From JACZYA01 sp965247455 (GTDB lineage Bacteria; Acidobacteriota; Terriglobia; Acidiferrales; 2-02-FULL-67-57), in NCBI GenBank assembly GCA_965247455.1, contig CBDFHE010000018.1, positions 248,001 to 312,000 on the forward strand: a stretch of 64,000 bases of DNA, in the 5' to 3' direction. Under the pieces are notes generated by a model. It searched no databases, had not been told where the DNA came from, and worked only from the letters and a program-made list of their open reading frames with translations. A program made the position numbers and the translations under genes. Shown here piece after piece: positions 29,301-37,750 of the stretch; position 1 is the stretch's first letter, and each line of letters starts with the position of its first letter.

Positions 29301-29553
29301 CCGCTTTGGAACCGCCGGGCGCAATATAGTGGAGGGCCCTAGCCTGAAAAACTGGGACTTCTCCATCGTCAAAAGGACAAGTATTACGGAAACTGTCAAC
29401 GTGGAGTTTCGCACCGAGTTCTTCAACTTGTTCAACCATCCAAACTTCCGCAATCCAGACGGGAATATCACTTCGCCTAACTTCGGTCGGATTACGGAAA
29501 CCCTCCCAGGTAACGAGAGGCAAGTGCAGTTCGTACTGAGGCTCGATTTCTAG
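26320..29553 (+). CDS. TonB-dependent receptor, Oar-like, with N-terminal carboxypeptidase-regulatory domain
   Basis: This is an outer-membrane beta-barrel importer of 1077 residues. A signal peptide ends near residue 30 (LVVVPSGAQTTG). A CarboxypepD_reg-like beta-sandwich follows (GVVTDPGGAALPGVKITV, residues about 35-120), then a plug domain (LPLNGRNFLQLATL, NNVLLDGVDNNE, GGIVNVVTKSGTNSFHGS) and a long barrel ending in the aromatic QFVLRLDF. This architecture is characteristic of Acidobacteriota and relatives. No SusD-like partner is present. Its place within the HyuAB operon suggests it imports the operon's substrate across the outer membrane. AGGAGG lies 8 nt before the ATG. Confidence 0.94.
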   Translation: MTRKEERLRRIGTILLALAATIGLVVVPSGAQTTGTILGVVTDPGGAALPGVKITVRNPDTGLMRVTESNNIGEYVVSLLPPSVYDIEAEASGFERYINRGVRLLVNQTARVEIHLVVGALEQTVEVRAEVVGVDLTTATISEVITREEINALPLNGRNFLQLATLVAGSVPGIQLTENFTPTTQGSSLSLPQINGMRSQANNVLLDGVDNNELYLGQAGAIPSPDSIQEFSIQTNLYGAEFGRGAGGIVNVVTKSGTNSFHGSLYEYLRNDVFDARNFFSPETPPLKRNQFGGSIGGPIALERTHFFASYEGTRTREGITKAASVPTILEKSGDFSQSAVQPDDPSTGSPFSGGVIPPDRIDPVAAGLVQFYPDPNIGTNLSSNSPIAPTDLDQFMLRIDQKIGDNDHLFGRYLIQDGSAILPFTTAFLGPINVPTFPIANDWRFHTLVLSEVHVFSPTTVNEVRFGLNRAVLDGLISANPRNAQDFGFTFPSTTPIDVPQIAVVGFSAFGYTDMGPGEKATNVFQFMDVFSHTRGRHTIKAGVDVRRHQMNSRIASAYNGAYLFAGALSGNAFADFLLGLPLFFVQGGGNNEIAFRSTAFNFFAQDQISLSRNLKLTLGLRYEYFNWPHDTGDRISAFRPGQQSTVRPAAPTGLVYPGDAGIPRSTVDDDNNNFAPRLALAWDPTGSGKTSVRAGYGIFYDMVPWHNFSQLSVAPPFSFFPFLFLPPEFADPGQGTLPFQPGLTEIPFSQIPTPFQYNILDPDIKTSYAQQYNLSIQHEFFPNWLAQAAYVGTKGVNLISTVNLNQAVLGPGSVSSRRPFSSDFAGILAQSTQFDSSYNSLQLTLDKRPSHGLGFLASYTYSKSIDTLSTPQAFRNSVGQPTQPMDSTNIPLDRGRSAFDATHRFVLSYLYEFPNFDSGSTFARKLLSGWALNGILALQTGLPFTVLDPADPTVTGETNDRPDLVGDPTSGSSTVERWFNTGAFQALPNPSSRFGTAGRNIVEGPSLKNWDFSIVKRTSITETVNVEFRTEFFNLFNHPNFRNPDGNITSPNFGRITETLPGNERQVQFVLRLDF

Positions 29554-29606
29554 GCAGCAGAGACGACACGGTCCCGCCGGGGGACGACTGAGCAGGGGAG
29601 GACAGA

Positions 29607-31106
29607 ATGAGCACAGTAGTAGTGTCTGGATTGAGAGAGTACAAACTCTATATTGGTGGAAAATTTGTCGATGCCGTCTCAGGCAAGACCTTTACCAGCA
29701 CGAATCCGGCAACCGGCGCCACCTTGGCCGAGGTTGCCGAAGCGGACAAAGAAGACATAGACCAAGCTGTCAGGGCTGCTCGCAAGGCTTTTGACGCCTG
29801 GCGCAAGACCCCCGGGGTCGAGCGCGGACGCCTGCTGCGACGGCTGGGTGAGAAAATTCTCAGTCGAGCCGATGAGTTAGCCCAACTAGAAACCCAAGAC
29901 TGCGGCAAGCCCGTCCGCGAAACGGGCGGGGCCGACATCCCTTTTTCGGCTAGCACCCTTGAGTATTGGGCCAGTCTGGCGGACAAGATCGGTGGGCAAG
30001 TCGTTCCCGTTGAGGGAGAGTTTCTCAACTACACAGTTCGCGAGCCCATGGGTGTGGTCGGATTGATCATCCCCTGGAACTACCCTTTGCTCATGGCAGT
30101 GTGGAAGCTTGCGCCGGCTCTTGCATGCGGTAACACGACAGTCTTAAAACCAGCCGAACAGACACCGGTTACCGCCATGGAGCTGGCCAGCCTCTGCGCG
30201 GAGGTGGGGATTCCTGACGGGGTCATCAACATTGTTCCTGGCTATGGACCAACCGCCGGCGCCGCCCTAGCCGCCCACCCGGACGTGGACAAAGTTGCTT
30301 TCACCGGCGAATGGCTCACCGCCCAACACATTGTGAAGGCCTCTGCGGGCAACCTAAAGAGATTGTCCTTCGAGCTTGGGGGTAAGTCCCCCATGATTGT
30401 CTTTCCCGATGCTGATCTGGGACAGGCTGTTCGTAACGGCCTTTTTGGGATCTACTACTGCCAAGGGGAGAACTGCGATGCAACCTCAAGGATTCTCCTG
30501 CAAAAGAACTTGGCGGAGGAATTCGTTGGCCGATTTGTCGAGCGAGCCAAGGGAATCGTGCTCGGAGATCCCCTCAAGCAAGAAACCGAGATGGGAGCGA
30601 TCATCTCAGCCGAGCAGCTGGACAGAATAAGAAAGTACGTAGATCTGGGCGGGCAGGAGAACGCTGAGCTGCTCTGTGGAGGACAGGCGCCCCAACTGCC
30701 CGGTCTTGAAAAGGGATGGTTTTTCGAGCCTACAGCGTTCGGCCGCGTTGACAACAAGATGCGGATCGCGCAGGAAGAGATTTTTGGGCCCGTCGTGTCC
30801 TTCTTGACCTTCGACAGTGAGGAAGAGGCTATCCGGCTGGCCAACGATGTGATGTATGGGCTAACTGCCTCGGTGTGGACACGCGACATCAAACGTGCCC
30901 ATCGCGTAGCCTCAGAATTGCGCGCAGGTACAGTGCAAGTAAATACTTGCCTGCAGATTAGCCCCGCGTCTCCTTTTGGCGGCTACAAGATGAGCGGTTA
31001 CGGTCGAGAAGGAAGCCACCACACAATTGATCTCTACACTGAAATCAAATCCATCTGGATAGACCTGAGCAAGGAGGAATTCGACTGGTACGGTACTCCC
31101 TCATAG
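29607..31106 (+). CDS. Aldehyde dehydrogenase family protein
   Basis: An NAD(P)-dependent aldehyde dehydrogenase, 499 residues, with closest motifs to the betaine/aminobutyraldehyde type. It shows the nucleotide-binding IIPWNYPLLMAVWKLAPALA, the active-site Glu in FELGGKSP, the catalytic Cys in CQGENCDATSR, the conserved EEIFGPV and PFGGYKMSGYGREG. It would oxidise an aldehyde arising from amine or amino-acid breakdown. It sits 53 nt after the receptor gene, with GGGGAGG before the ATG. Confidence 0.94.
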   Translation: MSTVVVSGLREYKLYIGGKFVDAVSGKTFTSTNPATGATLAEVAEADKEDIDQAVRAARKAFDAWRKTPGVERGRLLRRLGEKILSRADELAQLETQDCGKPVRETGGADIPFSASTLEYWASLADKIGGQVVPVEGEFLNYTVREPMGVVGLIIPWNYPLLMAVWKLAPALACGNTTVLKPAEQTPVTAMELASLCAEVGIPDGVINIVPGYGPTAGAALAAHPDVDKVAFTGEWLTAQHIVKASAGNLKRLSFELGGKSPMIVFPDADLGQAVRNGLFGIYYCQGENCDATSRILLQKNLAEEFVGRFVERAKGIVLGDPLKQETEMGAIISAEQLDRIRKYVDLGGQENAELLCGGQAPQLPGLEKGWFFEPTAFGRVDNKMRIAQEEIFGPVVSFLTFDSEEEAIRLANDVMYGLTASVWTRDIKRAHRVASELRAGTVQVNTCLQISPASPFGGYKMSGYGREGSHHTIDLYTEIKSIWIDLSKEEFDWYGTPS

Positions 31107-31188
31107 CTGAAGGTGCTGTAGGACCCAGCCTCCATAAAGCGAAGAGTGTGTGCTGTTCGGTGGTGCATGAAGCCTGAGTTTCATCCCA

Positions 31189-32583
31189 ATGAGTCTGACT
31201 AGACGGGACTTCCTGGAATCCAGCTTGATAGCCCTCGCCGGTCTGGGCTTACTTCCTGGCTTGGGACAGACGGACACAGGGGCCCGCGCCCACCTCAAGA
31301 AATGGGCAGTGAAAGCTGCCCGGCTGATCGACGGGACCGGCAATGCTCCCATCGAGAGCCCGACCCTGGTCATCCAGGGAGATCGAATCGCCGCAGTTGG
31401 GCCAGCATCTCGGTTTCAGCTCGACTCATCCGTGGAGATCATTGACCTCGGCAAGGAGACACTTCTTCCTGGGCTGATTGATACCCACAACCATCCTACC
31501 CTCAAGCCGATTGGAGCCGGCACAAACGCCTCCAGCTATCTCTCTCAGTTCTATGATTCTCTGCCCCGGCTGACGGCCCGGGCCATTCGCAATCTGCGAA
31601 TTGATTTGCTCGGCGGGGTGACAACCGCACGGGTGGTTGGTGAGCTAAATTTCTTAGACGTCTCGCTCGCCGCCGAGATAGAGGCCGGAACCATCCCCGG
31701 GCCACGACTCCTGCCCAGCGGCCCGCGCTTAGCTCCCACCGGTGGGCATGTTTGGATTCCCGAGTGGTCCGTCGACGGACCCGACAATCTTCGGACAGCC
31801 ATCCGGGACTACGTTTCTCGTGGAGCCCGGCTCATCAAAATTGGTCTCCTAGACGAGACGGCAGAAACAACCTCCTACTCGGCGGACGAACTTCACGCGA
31901 TTGTCGGCGAAGCTCATGGATTAGGCGTGCCTGTGACCGCGCACTGCACAGGCCGCTGGGGCTCCTCCATTCGGCTCAGCTTGGCCGCCGATGTGGACGT
32001 CATTGAACACGTCACCCCGCTGAATGAGCAAATCATCGAAGAATTCCTCAAGAGCGGAGCGGGAATGAGTCTCACACCATTTGTCTACGGAATGGCCTGG
32101 CCACAGCCGGTGGAGTACTGGCAATTCCAGGACTCTGTAGCCCGTTCGGCAAAGGAGTGGATGGATTACAACGCCCAAAAGAGCCAGGCGCACTTGGAGA
32201 AACATCCCGAACTCATGACGGAAGACCAGTTGTTCGGCAAGGAGGTGTTTCCTGCCCTGGAGCCCTGGATGGAGAGCGTGAAACAAGCCTGGCAAGCCGG
32301 GGTGCCCTTGGCTGTTGGCTCGGATGCTCCTCACGGAGTGCTTCCTCTGAATGTGGAGTTTCTTGTCAGATGCGGTATCTCCCCGCTGGGTGCGATTACT
32401 GCGGCGACGGGCGTAGCAGCCAAGATAAGCAGGCTGGAGAAGGTGACCGGAACGTTGTCTCCAGGTATGCAGGCGGACTTTATCTCGGTACGGGGGAACC
32501 CACTTGAAGATATCCGAGCCTTGAGGAACATCGATCTTGTTGTCCGTAGCGGGGTCCCCTTCCGGGCAATGTCCTTCGTGTAG
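31189..32583 (+). CDS. Tat-exported amidohydrolase (prolidase/imidazolonepropionase-like)
   Basis: A metal-dependent amidohydrolase of 464 residues. The N-terminus carries a twin-arginine signal (LTRRDFLESSLIALAGLGLL), so it should fold in the cytoplasm and be exported. Metal-site residues are visible: HxH in GLIDTHNHPT, the candidate carboxylated Lys in RLIKIGL, His in TAHCTG, His in VIEHVTPL, and Asp in VGSDAPHG. Members of this group hydrolyse dipeptides with Pro, Arg or Lys, or cyclic amides. Its export suggests hydrolysis of peptides or cyclic compounds in the periplasm after TonB-dependent uptake. Confidence 0.88.
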   Translation: MSLTRRDFLESSLIALAGLGLLPGLGQTDTGARAHLKKWAVKAARLIDGTGNAPIESPTLVIQGDRIAAVGPASRFQLDSSVEIIDLGKETLLPGLIDTHNHPTLKPIGAGTNASSYLSQFYDSLPRLTARAIRNLRIDLLGGVTTARVVGELNFLDVSLAAEIEAGTIPGPRLLPSGPRLAPTGGHVWIPEWSVDGPDNLRTAIRDYVSRGARLIKIGLLDETAETTSYSADELHAIVGEAHGLGVPVTAHCTGRWGSSIRLSLAADVDVIEHVTPLNEQIIEEFLKSGAGMSLTPFVYGMAWPQPVEYWQFQDSVARSAKEWMDYNAQKSQAHLEKHPELMTEDQLFGKEVFPALEPWMESVKQAWQAGVPLAVGSDAPHGVLPLNVEFLVRCGISPLGAITAATGVAAKISRLEKVTGTLSPGMQADFISVRGNPLEDIRALRNIDLVVRSGVPFRAMSFV

Positions 32584-32647
32584 TCGGCAGACCAGGCGGA
32601 AACAAAATGGAAGAACTACACTTTGACAAGGTGCGGGGTATGGAACG

Positions 32648-33658
32648 ATGAAGCGTGTAGCCCTCCTCATTCTCTTGATCTGGGCTGTCCCCTTAGCCGG
32701 ATACGACAATCCACAATCTCATCTCGACCCGGTTTCAACTTTCTCGATTGTCGCTATCGATCCTGAGACAGGCGATCTGGGCCTGGCCGTGGCTTCACGC
32801 TATTTTGCTGTTGGTTCGGTAGTCCCTTGGGCAGAAGCTGAAGTGGGAATCGTGGCGACGCAGGCAAATGTAAATATCGCCTACGGTCAGCGTGCCCTCC
32901 TACTCCTTAAGCAGGGCCTTACGGCAGACCAGGTCTTGGATCGGCTTCTTGAAGAGGATCGACATGAGGGGAAAGACGGACGACAGGTAGCCATTGTGGA
33001 TGGTCAAGGGAATGTCGTCACTTTCACCGGGCCAGGGGCATTGACTTGGGCGGGCCACAATCAAGGGTCAACCTGGTCGGCGCAGGGAAACATCCTGGTG
33101 GGCCCTGAAGTAGTCGAGGCGATGGGACGTGCTTTTGAAGCGACGCGGGGCGAACTGGCTGAAAGGCTCTACGCCGCGCTCAAGGCAGGCGACACAGCGG
33201 CTGGAGGAGATTCCCGAGGCCGCCAGTCGGCTTCACTGTTGGTGGTGGGGAAGGGCCGGGGTCGTAATCTGAATAATGATCGGTATGTTGACATCCGCGT
33301 GGATGATCACCCTCGACCCATGGAAGAGTTGCGGCGTCTGCTCGATCTGAACCTGGCCTATCACTACCAATATGAGGCCTACCGTGTCTTGAGAACAGAG
33401 CAGGTGGCAGAAGCAAAGCAAATCCTAGACCGGTCGTCAAGCTATTGCATAAGTTCCGACACGCACCTGCGACAGGGATTCCTGTCCTACCTAGCTGGCG
33501 AAAGAAGCACAGCCCGAAAAGAATTCCTAAAGGCGAAGGACGACCCAGAATTTGGGACGCTCTGGGAAAACTTAATTAGGGTGCGGCCCGCCTTCCGGAT
33601 TGTTCAGCAAGACGCGGAGTTGCTAAAGGAACTGGGCAGGTTGCCCCAAGTCCATTAG
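32648..33658 (+). CDS. Secreted DUF1028 family protein (Ntn-hydrolase-like)
   Basis: The 336-residue product has a short signal peptide (MKRVALLILLIWAVPLAGYD) followed by a DUF1028 domain (STFSIVAIDPETGDLGLAVASRYF, VPWAEAEVGIVATQANVNIAYG, TWSAQGNILVG, DSRGRQSASLLVV, YVDIRVDDHPRPMEELRRLL). DUF1028 proteins are predicted N-terminal nucleophile hydrolases and often lie next to amidohydrolases and peptidases. The C-terminal about 95 residues look helical and TPR-like (YHYQYEAYRVLRTEQVAEAK). Its function is unknown; hydrolysis of an amide in the periplasm is a reasonable guess. Confidence 0.87.
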   Translation: MKRVALLILLIWAVPLAGYDNPQSHLDPVSTFSIVAIDPETGDLGLAVASRYFAVGSVVPWAEAEVGIVATQANVNIAYGQRALLLLKQGLTADQVLDRLLEEDRHEGKDGRQVAIVDGQGNVVTFTGPGALTWAGHNQGSTWSAQGNILVGPEVVEAMGRAFEATRGELAERLYAALKAGDTAAGGDSRGRQSASLLVVGKGRGRNLNNDRYVDIRVDDHPRPMEELRRLLDLNLAYHYQYEAYRVLRTEQVAEAKQILDRSSSYCISSDTHLRQGFLSYLAGERSTARKEFLKAKDDPEFGTLWENLIRVRPAFRIVQQDAELLKELGRLPQVH

Positions 33659-33708
33659 GCAGGAGATGGCCTGCAAGACCGAGCTACCTTCGAGGGGAGG
33701 ACAAGAAT

Positions 33709-34119
33709 ATGTCGAGCCAGGCAGCAGATGTTGTTCGAGAGTTGATCAAACAATGGAACCAGCATGATAGCAAAGCTGCGGTCCGTGTATTGGCGGAAAA
33801 ACTGGAATACTGGGATGTAACCCAGCCCAAACCGTTCCAGCAGAGGTCGGAAGTGGAGACGTTCTTTAACTCGTTCTTTACAGCTTTCCCCAACCTCAGC
33901 TTCGACATCCTGAACATCTTTGCAAGCGGCGACAAAGTGACCTGTGAATGGAGGATGCGCGGTACACAGGAGAAGGAAATCGATGGAATCAGCGCCATCG
34001 GGAAGTCAATCGACCTTAGGGGTGTCAGTGTTTGCCAAATCCAAAAAGGGAAGATTGTCCGACAGGTTGACTACTGGGATAGTGGGACCATGATGCGGCA
34101 GTTGGGGCTGTCCGGCTAG
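33709..34119 (+). CDS. SnoaL-like (NTF2-fold) protein
   Basis: A 136-residue single-domain protein of the NTF2-like cone fold (VRELIKQWNQHDSKAAVRVL, VETFFNSFFTAFPNLSFDI, DKVTCEWRMRGTQ, GVSVCQIQKGKIVRQVDYWD). Such proteins include ester cyclases, isomerases and many of unknown role. No signal peptide is seen. GGGAGG lies eight nt before the ATG. It is the last intact gene of the same-strand run that begins with the GntR regulator. Confidence 0.8.
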   Translation: MSSQAADVVRELIKQWNQHDSKAAVRVLAEKLEYWDVTQPKPFQQRSEVETFFNSFFTAFPNLSFDILNIFASGDKVTCEWRMRGTQEKEIDGISAIGKSIDLRGVSVCQIQKGKIVRQVDYWDSGTMMRQLGLSG

Positions 34120-34177
34120 CAGCCACGCTTGGCTGTCAGAGGTAAGCGTCCAGCCGAAAGGTCTTTGCAAAGGGAAG

Positions 34178-34380
34178 ATGAACGCAGTCGATCCCATCAC
34201 GGTGGAAGTAATCCGTAATTATCTCTATTCCACCACGGGAGAAATGCGGCGCACTCTGATGCGCGCGGCTTACAATCCCATCATTTACGAAATCAAGGAC
34301 TTTGCGCTCGGTCTATATGACCGGCAGATACGGCTCATCGCTCAGGATATGGGGATTCCACTTTTCCTGGGCAGCCTGGG
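34178..34380 (+). pseudogene. Hydantoinase B N-terminal fragment
   Basis: About 67 residues match the start of the two HyuB genes upstream (VDPITVEVIRNYLYSTTGEM, RAAYNPIIYEIKDFALGLYD, GIPLFLGSLG). Homology ends at about 34380 and the frame then runs through unrelated sequence to a stop at 34483. A ribosome-binding site (AAGGGAAG) is still present. The rest of the gene has been deleted and replaced by a fragment of another gene. It is more divergent than the two intact copies are from each other, so it is not a recent copy of either. Confidence 0.8.
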
Positions 34381-34383
34381 ACA

Positions 34384-34578
34384 GCCATCATCAATCCTTC
34401 CCACAGTCTGGCCGAAAGCTATCCCTGCGAGCTGCTTGGGTCTGGGGAAGAATCGCCTGTGCTCAACTTCAATGATGAGATGACGGTGAACCAGATGATT
34501 GATCTTGTCGCGTTTCTGCAGTCGCGTTACGAGATTCTGCTCCCGCAAGAGGAAATGCTGCGCGCCATTCAGGACTAG
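34384..34578 (+). pseudogene. C-terminal fragment of a cytochrome c-like protein
   Basis: Directly after the HyuB fragment, in another frame, about 64 residues read IINPSHSLAESYPCE...FNDEMTVNQMIDLVAFLQSRYE and stop at 34578. The pattern INPS..YP...NFNDxMTVxxLIDLVAFLQSxYE is, from memory, typical of the C-termini of some bacterial c-type cytochromes. There is no haem motif and no start codon, so it is a remnant joined to the HyuB remnant by deletion. Confidence 0.55.
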
Positions 34579-34640
34579 CCAGAGGATGCTTGGCCGGGAT
34601 TTGCTAGCGCTTGCACCAGGCCAGCTGCAATCCTTAGTGG

Positions 34641-35621
34641 TTAGCGTAGTTCAATCCCCGCAACACGTTCACGCATCCGCACCAGTGCCAAGATTGAGTC
34701 AATTGTCGGTGTTGGAACCCCCACGAGCCGGCCCATCTCAGACACCGTTCCCACCAGAGCATCCAACTCCAAGGGGCGGCCCTTTTCGAGGTCCTGCAGC
34801 ATGGATGTTTTATGAGCACCGACATCGGCCGCCCAGTTGATACGCGTCTCCACGTCCACGGAGAACTCTACGCCTAGCTTGATCGCTACTTCCATCGCCT
34901 CCAACATCATCTTGCGGATGACTGCTCGCACAGGCTCGTAACTGCACATTTGATCCAGGCGAGCCAGGGTAAGAAGGCTAACCGGGTTAAAGGAGAGGTT
35001 CCCCAAGAGTTTGAGCCAAATGTCATCGCGAATCCTGCCGCGCACAGGAGCCTTGAGCCCGGCAGCCGTGAAGACCTTACTGAGCGCCGCCACCCGCTCT
35101 GATTTGGACCCATCCGGCTCGCCTAGCATGAAGCGTTTGCCACTTAGATGCCGTACGACACCAGGCTCAACGGTTTCACAGGAAGGATAAACCACACAGC
35201 CGATGGCCCGCTCGGGCCCCAAGGTTTTCCAGATGAGACCGTCAGGGTCCGCATGCTCCAAGTGGTAATTTTCCCAGGGACCGCTCAGCCGGTAGAAGTA
35301 CCACCAAAGAATACCGTTCTGGGCTGTCACGACTGCCGTGTGCGGGCTGAGCAAAGGCGCCATTTGCTGAACGATGGCCGCCACGGAATGCGCCTTCAGC
35401 GTCAGGATGACATAATCCTGAGGCCCGAGAGCCGAAGGGTCGTCGGTGCAGTCCACGTGGGCGACTTTCTTCTCTTCGTTAACAAGAAGCGTGAGGCCGT
35501 TCTTGCGCATAGCCTCCAAGTGCGGGCCCCGTGCAATCAAGGAAACATCAAAGCCCGCCTGGGCTAATTCCACTCCCAGGTAACCGCCGATGGCACCAGC
35601 TCCGTAGATGCATATCTTCAT
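34641..35621 (-). CDS. Ketopantoate reductase family protein (PanE/ApbA-like)
   Basis: A 326-residue NADPH-dependent dehydrogenase of the 2-dehydropantoate 2-reductase family. It shows the N-terminal Rossmann loop KICIYGAGAIGGYLGVELA, the conserved TLKAHS segment with the catalytic Lys region, NGILWWYF, and the C-terminal dimer domain with KLLGNLSFNPVSLLT and MLQDLEKGRPLELDALVG. The ATG at 35621 gives the standard family N-terminus; 62 further codons upstream in frame overlap the next gene and are rejected. It lies 13 nt after the CoA ligase stop. Family members in catabolic clusters often act on other 2-oxo acids, so a role in CoA synthesis is not assured. Confidence 0.88.
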   Translation of the reverse strand: MKICIYGAGAIGGYLGVELAQAGFDVSLIARGPHLEAMRKNGLTLLVNEEKKVAHVDCTDDPSALGPQDYVILTLKAHSVAAIVQQMAPLLSPHTAVVTAQNGILWWYFYRLSGPWENYHLEHADPDGLIWKTLGPERAIGCVVYPSCETVEPGVVRHLSGKRFMLGEPDGSKSERVAALSKVFTAAGLKAPVRGRIRDDIWLKLLGNLSFNPVSLLTLARLDQMCSYEPVRAVIRKMMLEAMEVAIKLGVEFSVDVETRINWAADVGAHKTSMLQDLEKGRPLELDALVGTVSEMGRLVGVPTPTIDSILALVRMRERVAGIELR

Positions 35622-35634
35622 TGCTGCTGTTGTG

Positions 35635-37155
35635 TTATGCGAGGCCGATCCTCTTGGCCAAGCCGATGCGCTGGAGCTTTCCCGTCGGCCCTTTCGGGAT
35701 CTCATCCAGAAAAACGATTCTGCGAGGAACTTTGAAGTCAGCGAGTCTTTCCTTGGCGTAGTCTCGAAGCTCTTTCTCGCTGACAGGGCTACTCTTGAGA
35801 AGAACAACCGCTGCCGCCACGTCCTCGCCCAGCTTGTCGTGCGGCAGCGCGAAGGTCACGGCCTGAGCCACAGCAGGATGTCCGAGGAGAACCTCGTCAA
35901 TCTCCTGAGGAGAAATCTTCTCGCCGCCTCGATTGATGATTTCTTTTAGCCGACCGGTCAGGTGAAGATAGCCGTCGGCGTCGAGGAAACCTTGGTCGCC
36001 GGTTCGGAACCAGCCGTTGGCGAAGGCGGCCTCGTTCGCCTGCGGATTGTCTTGGTAGCCATGGGTAACGTTGGTTCCCTTGATCACCACCTCGCCAACG
36101 CCGCCCGTCTCGAGCAGTTGCCCACCGCCGCCCATGACGGCGATCTGCGTGCCCGCCGCAAGGCCAACCGTTCCGGGCTTCCGCTCTCGCGGTGGGAGGG
36201 GGTTACTGGCGATTTGGTGCGCGGCCTCAGTCATGCCATAGGCTTCAATTACCGGGACGTCGAAAGTTTCTTCGAGGGCCTTCATTACTTGGGGCGGCAA
36301 GGGGGCGGAGGAAGAACGAACCAGTCGCAGCCGGCCCGCTCCGATGATCTTGCGGTTGCTCGCCGCACGGCTCAATATCGCTTGGTGCATAGTCGGCACT
36401 GCCGTATACCAGGTGGGGTTGGCTTCCTGCATCCATGAAAAGAACCTCAGCGCGTTAAAACCCGGAGAGCAGAACACTGACCCTCCCGACCCAAGCGGGC
36501 TGAGTACAGCAGCCACAAGTCCATGAATGTGGAACAACGGCATGATACTAAGACAGCAATCATTAGGTGTTAGACAGAGGCTGGCCGCCACATTAGCGGC
36601 AGACGAACAAACATTCCGGTTCGATAGAGCAACCATCTTTGGCCGCGAGGTGGTTCCAGAAGTATGAAGCACCAGAGCAATGTCCTCGCTACCAGCCATA
36701 CCGCCGCGGTTTGTTCGCCGGGAAGGGAGTGCGCCCATGAGTGAAAACAGCCCAGCTGCCTCGGAATTCGGGTGCAGTTCGGCGATAGGAATGCCCAGGT
36801 TGTTGGCCACCGCTCGCGCAGGCGTATCCAAGCCTTCTTGAGCAACGAGAAGACGGGCGCCAAGGTCGTGCAGGTAAAACCCGAACTCCTCCCGACGGTA
36901 AGCCGGATTCAGGGGTGCAACAGCGGCAGCGGCTCCAATGGCAACGAACGCAGAAGCCATCTCCGGCCCGGTGGGCAATACAATCCCCACCGGATCATTT
37001 CTTCCTATCCCCAATCGGTTCAGTTCGCGAAGGGTTTCGGCAAGGTGGCGGCGCAGGCGGGAATAGGTCAACGGTTTTCGGCCCGGCGCTGCAATAGCTA
37101 CAGCATCTTCTTCCCCTTGTTCAAGCAACTGCCCTATCGTTCTTACGACTATCAT
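35635..37155 (-). CDS. AMP-forming acyl-CoA synthetase (oxalate-CoA ligase-like)
   Basis: A 506-residue adenylating enzyme that activates a carboxylic acid to its CoA thioester. The AMP-binding P-loop is LHTSGTTSRPKMVALS. Other motifs are FHIHGLV, YGMTEAAHQI, GWFRTGDQGFLDADGYL, and the C-terminal catalytic Lys in GPTGKLQR. The HTSGTTSRPK motif and SNPLPPRERKPGTVG resemble the plant/yeast AAE3/Pcs60 oxalyl-CoA synthetase group, so a short dicarboxylate such as oxalate is a candidate substrate. It forms an apparent two-gene operon with the reductase downstream. Confidence 0.88.
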   Translation of the reverse strand: MIVVRTIGQLLEQGEEDAVAIAAPGRKPLTYSRLRRHLAETLRELNRLGIGRNDPVGIVLPTGPEMASAFVAIGAAAAVAPLNPAYRREEFGFYLHDLGARLLVAQEGLDTPARAVANNLGIPIAELHPNSEAAGLFSLMGALPSRRTNRGGMAGSEDIALVLHTSGTTSRPKMVALSNRNVCSSAANVAASLCLTPNDCCLSIMPLFHIHGLVAAVLSPLGSGGSVFCSPGFNALRFFSWMQEANPTWYTAVPTMHQAILSRAASNRKIIGAGRLRLVRSSSAPLPPQVMKALEETFDVPVIEAYGMTEAAHQIASNPLPPRERKPGTVGLAAGTQIAVMGGGGQLLETGGVGEVVIKGTNVTHGYQDNPQANEAAFANGWFRTGDQGFLDADGYLHLTGRLKEIINRGGEKISPQEIDEVLLGHPAVAQAVTFALPHDKLGEDVAAAVVLLKSSPVSEKELRDYAKERLADFKVPRRIVFLDEIPKGPTGKLQRIGLAKRIGLA

Positions 37156-37750
37156 TAATGTCTTGAAACCTGCCTCAACTCTCCCTGTAAGGACTTGGCT
37201 GGAACGAACCTTACCCTACTTCGCTAGCCATCGGCAAACATATAACGGGAGAGGCTTACCAATTTTGCGAGGGACGTGGACCAAAGATCACCTTGGAGGA
37301 TGTGTATGATACTGGATGACCGAGCGGGTGTTGGCTCGGGTCTCCGGCGGATCCAGCTAGGCAGTTGGCGGGCTGAAAGGCCAGCCGCGCCAACAAGCGC
37401 TTTGAATTCCTTGCGCCAGTATTCCCTTTAGCCAGCACAGAAGCCTGAAAGAATCGCTAGAAAGGCTATCCGACGATAGGTCGCCACAGAAACACCCGCT
37501 GCGTCGATGCGTCCATAACATGACCTAACGTTACGTTACGAATGTAATGTTCGCTTTCCCGATGACTACCTGCGGATGACCCAATTCGGCTGTGTTTCGA
37601 ATTGCTGCGGAGAGCCTTCTAGCACGTCCAGAAAGCAGATAAAACCTGTTACTACCCTGAAGGCGCCTTAGCCGCGCCGAAAGGAAAGGGTTTTGGAACC
37701 CAGCGAAACAGCCTACCCCGGGAAGTTCAGGCAGCCGGGACCTTTCATTT
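37156..37750. other. Intergenic region with no supported gene
   Basis: About 595 nt between the CoA-ligase start and the 3' end of the ATP-NAD kinase gene. No open frame resembles a protein and no tRNA-like fold, CRISPR repeat or clear terminator was seen. It marks the boundary where base composition drops into the gcv block, so it may contain an old recombination junction. Confidence 0.4.
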
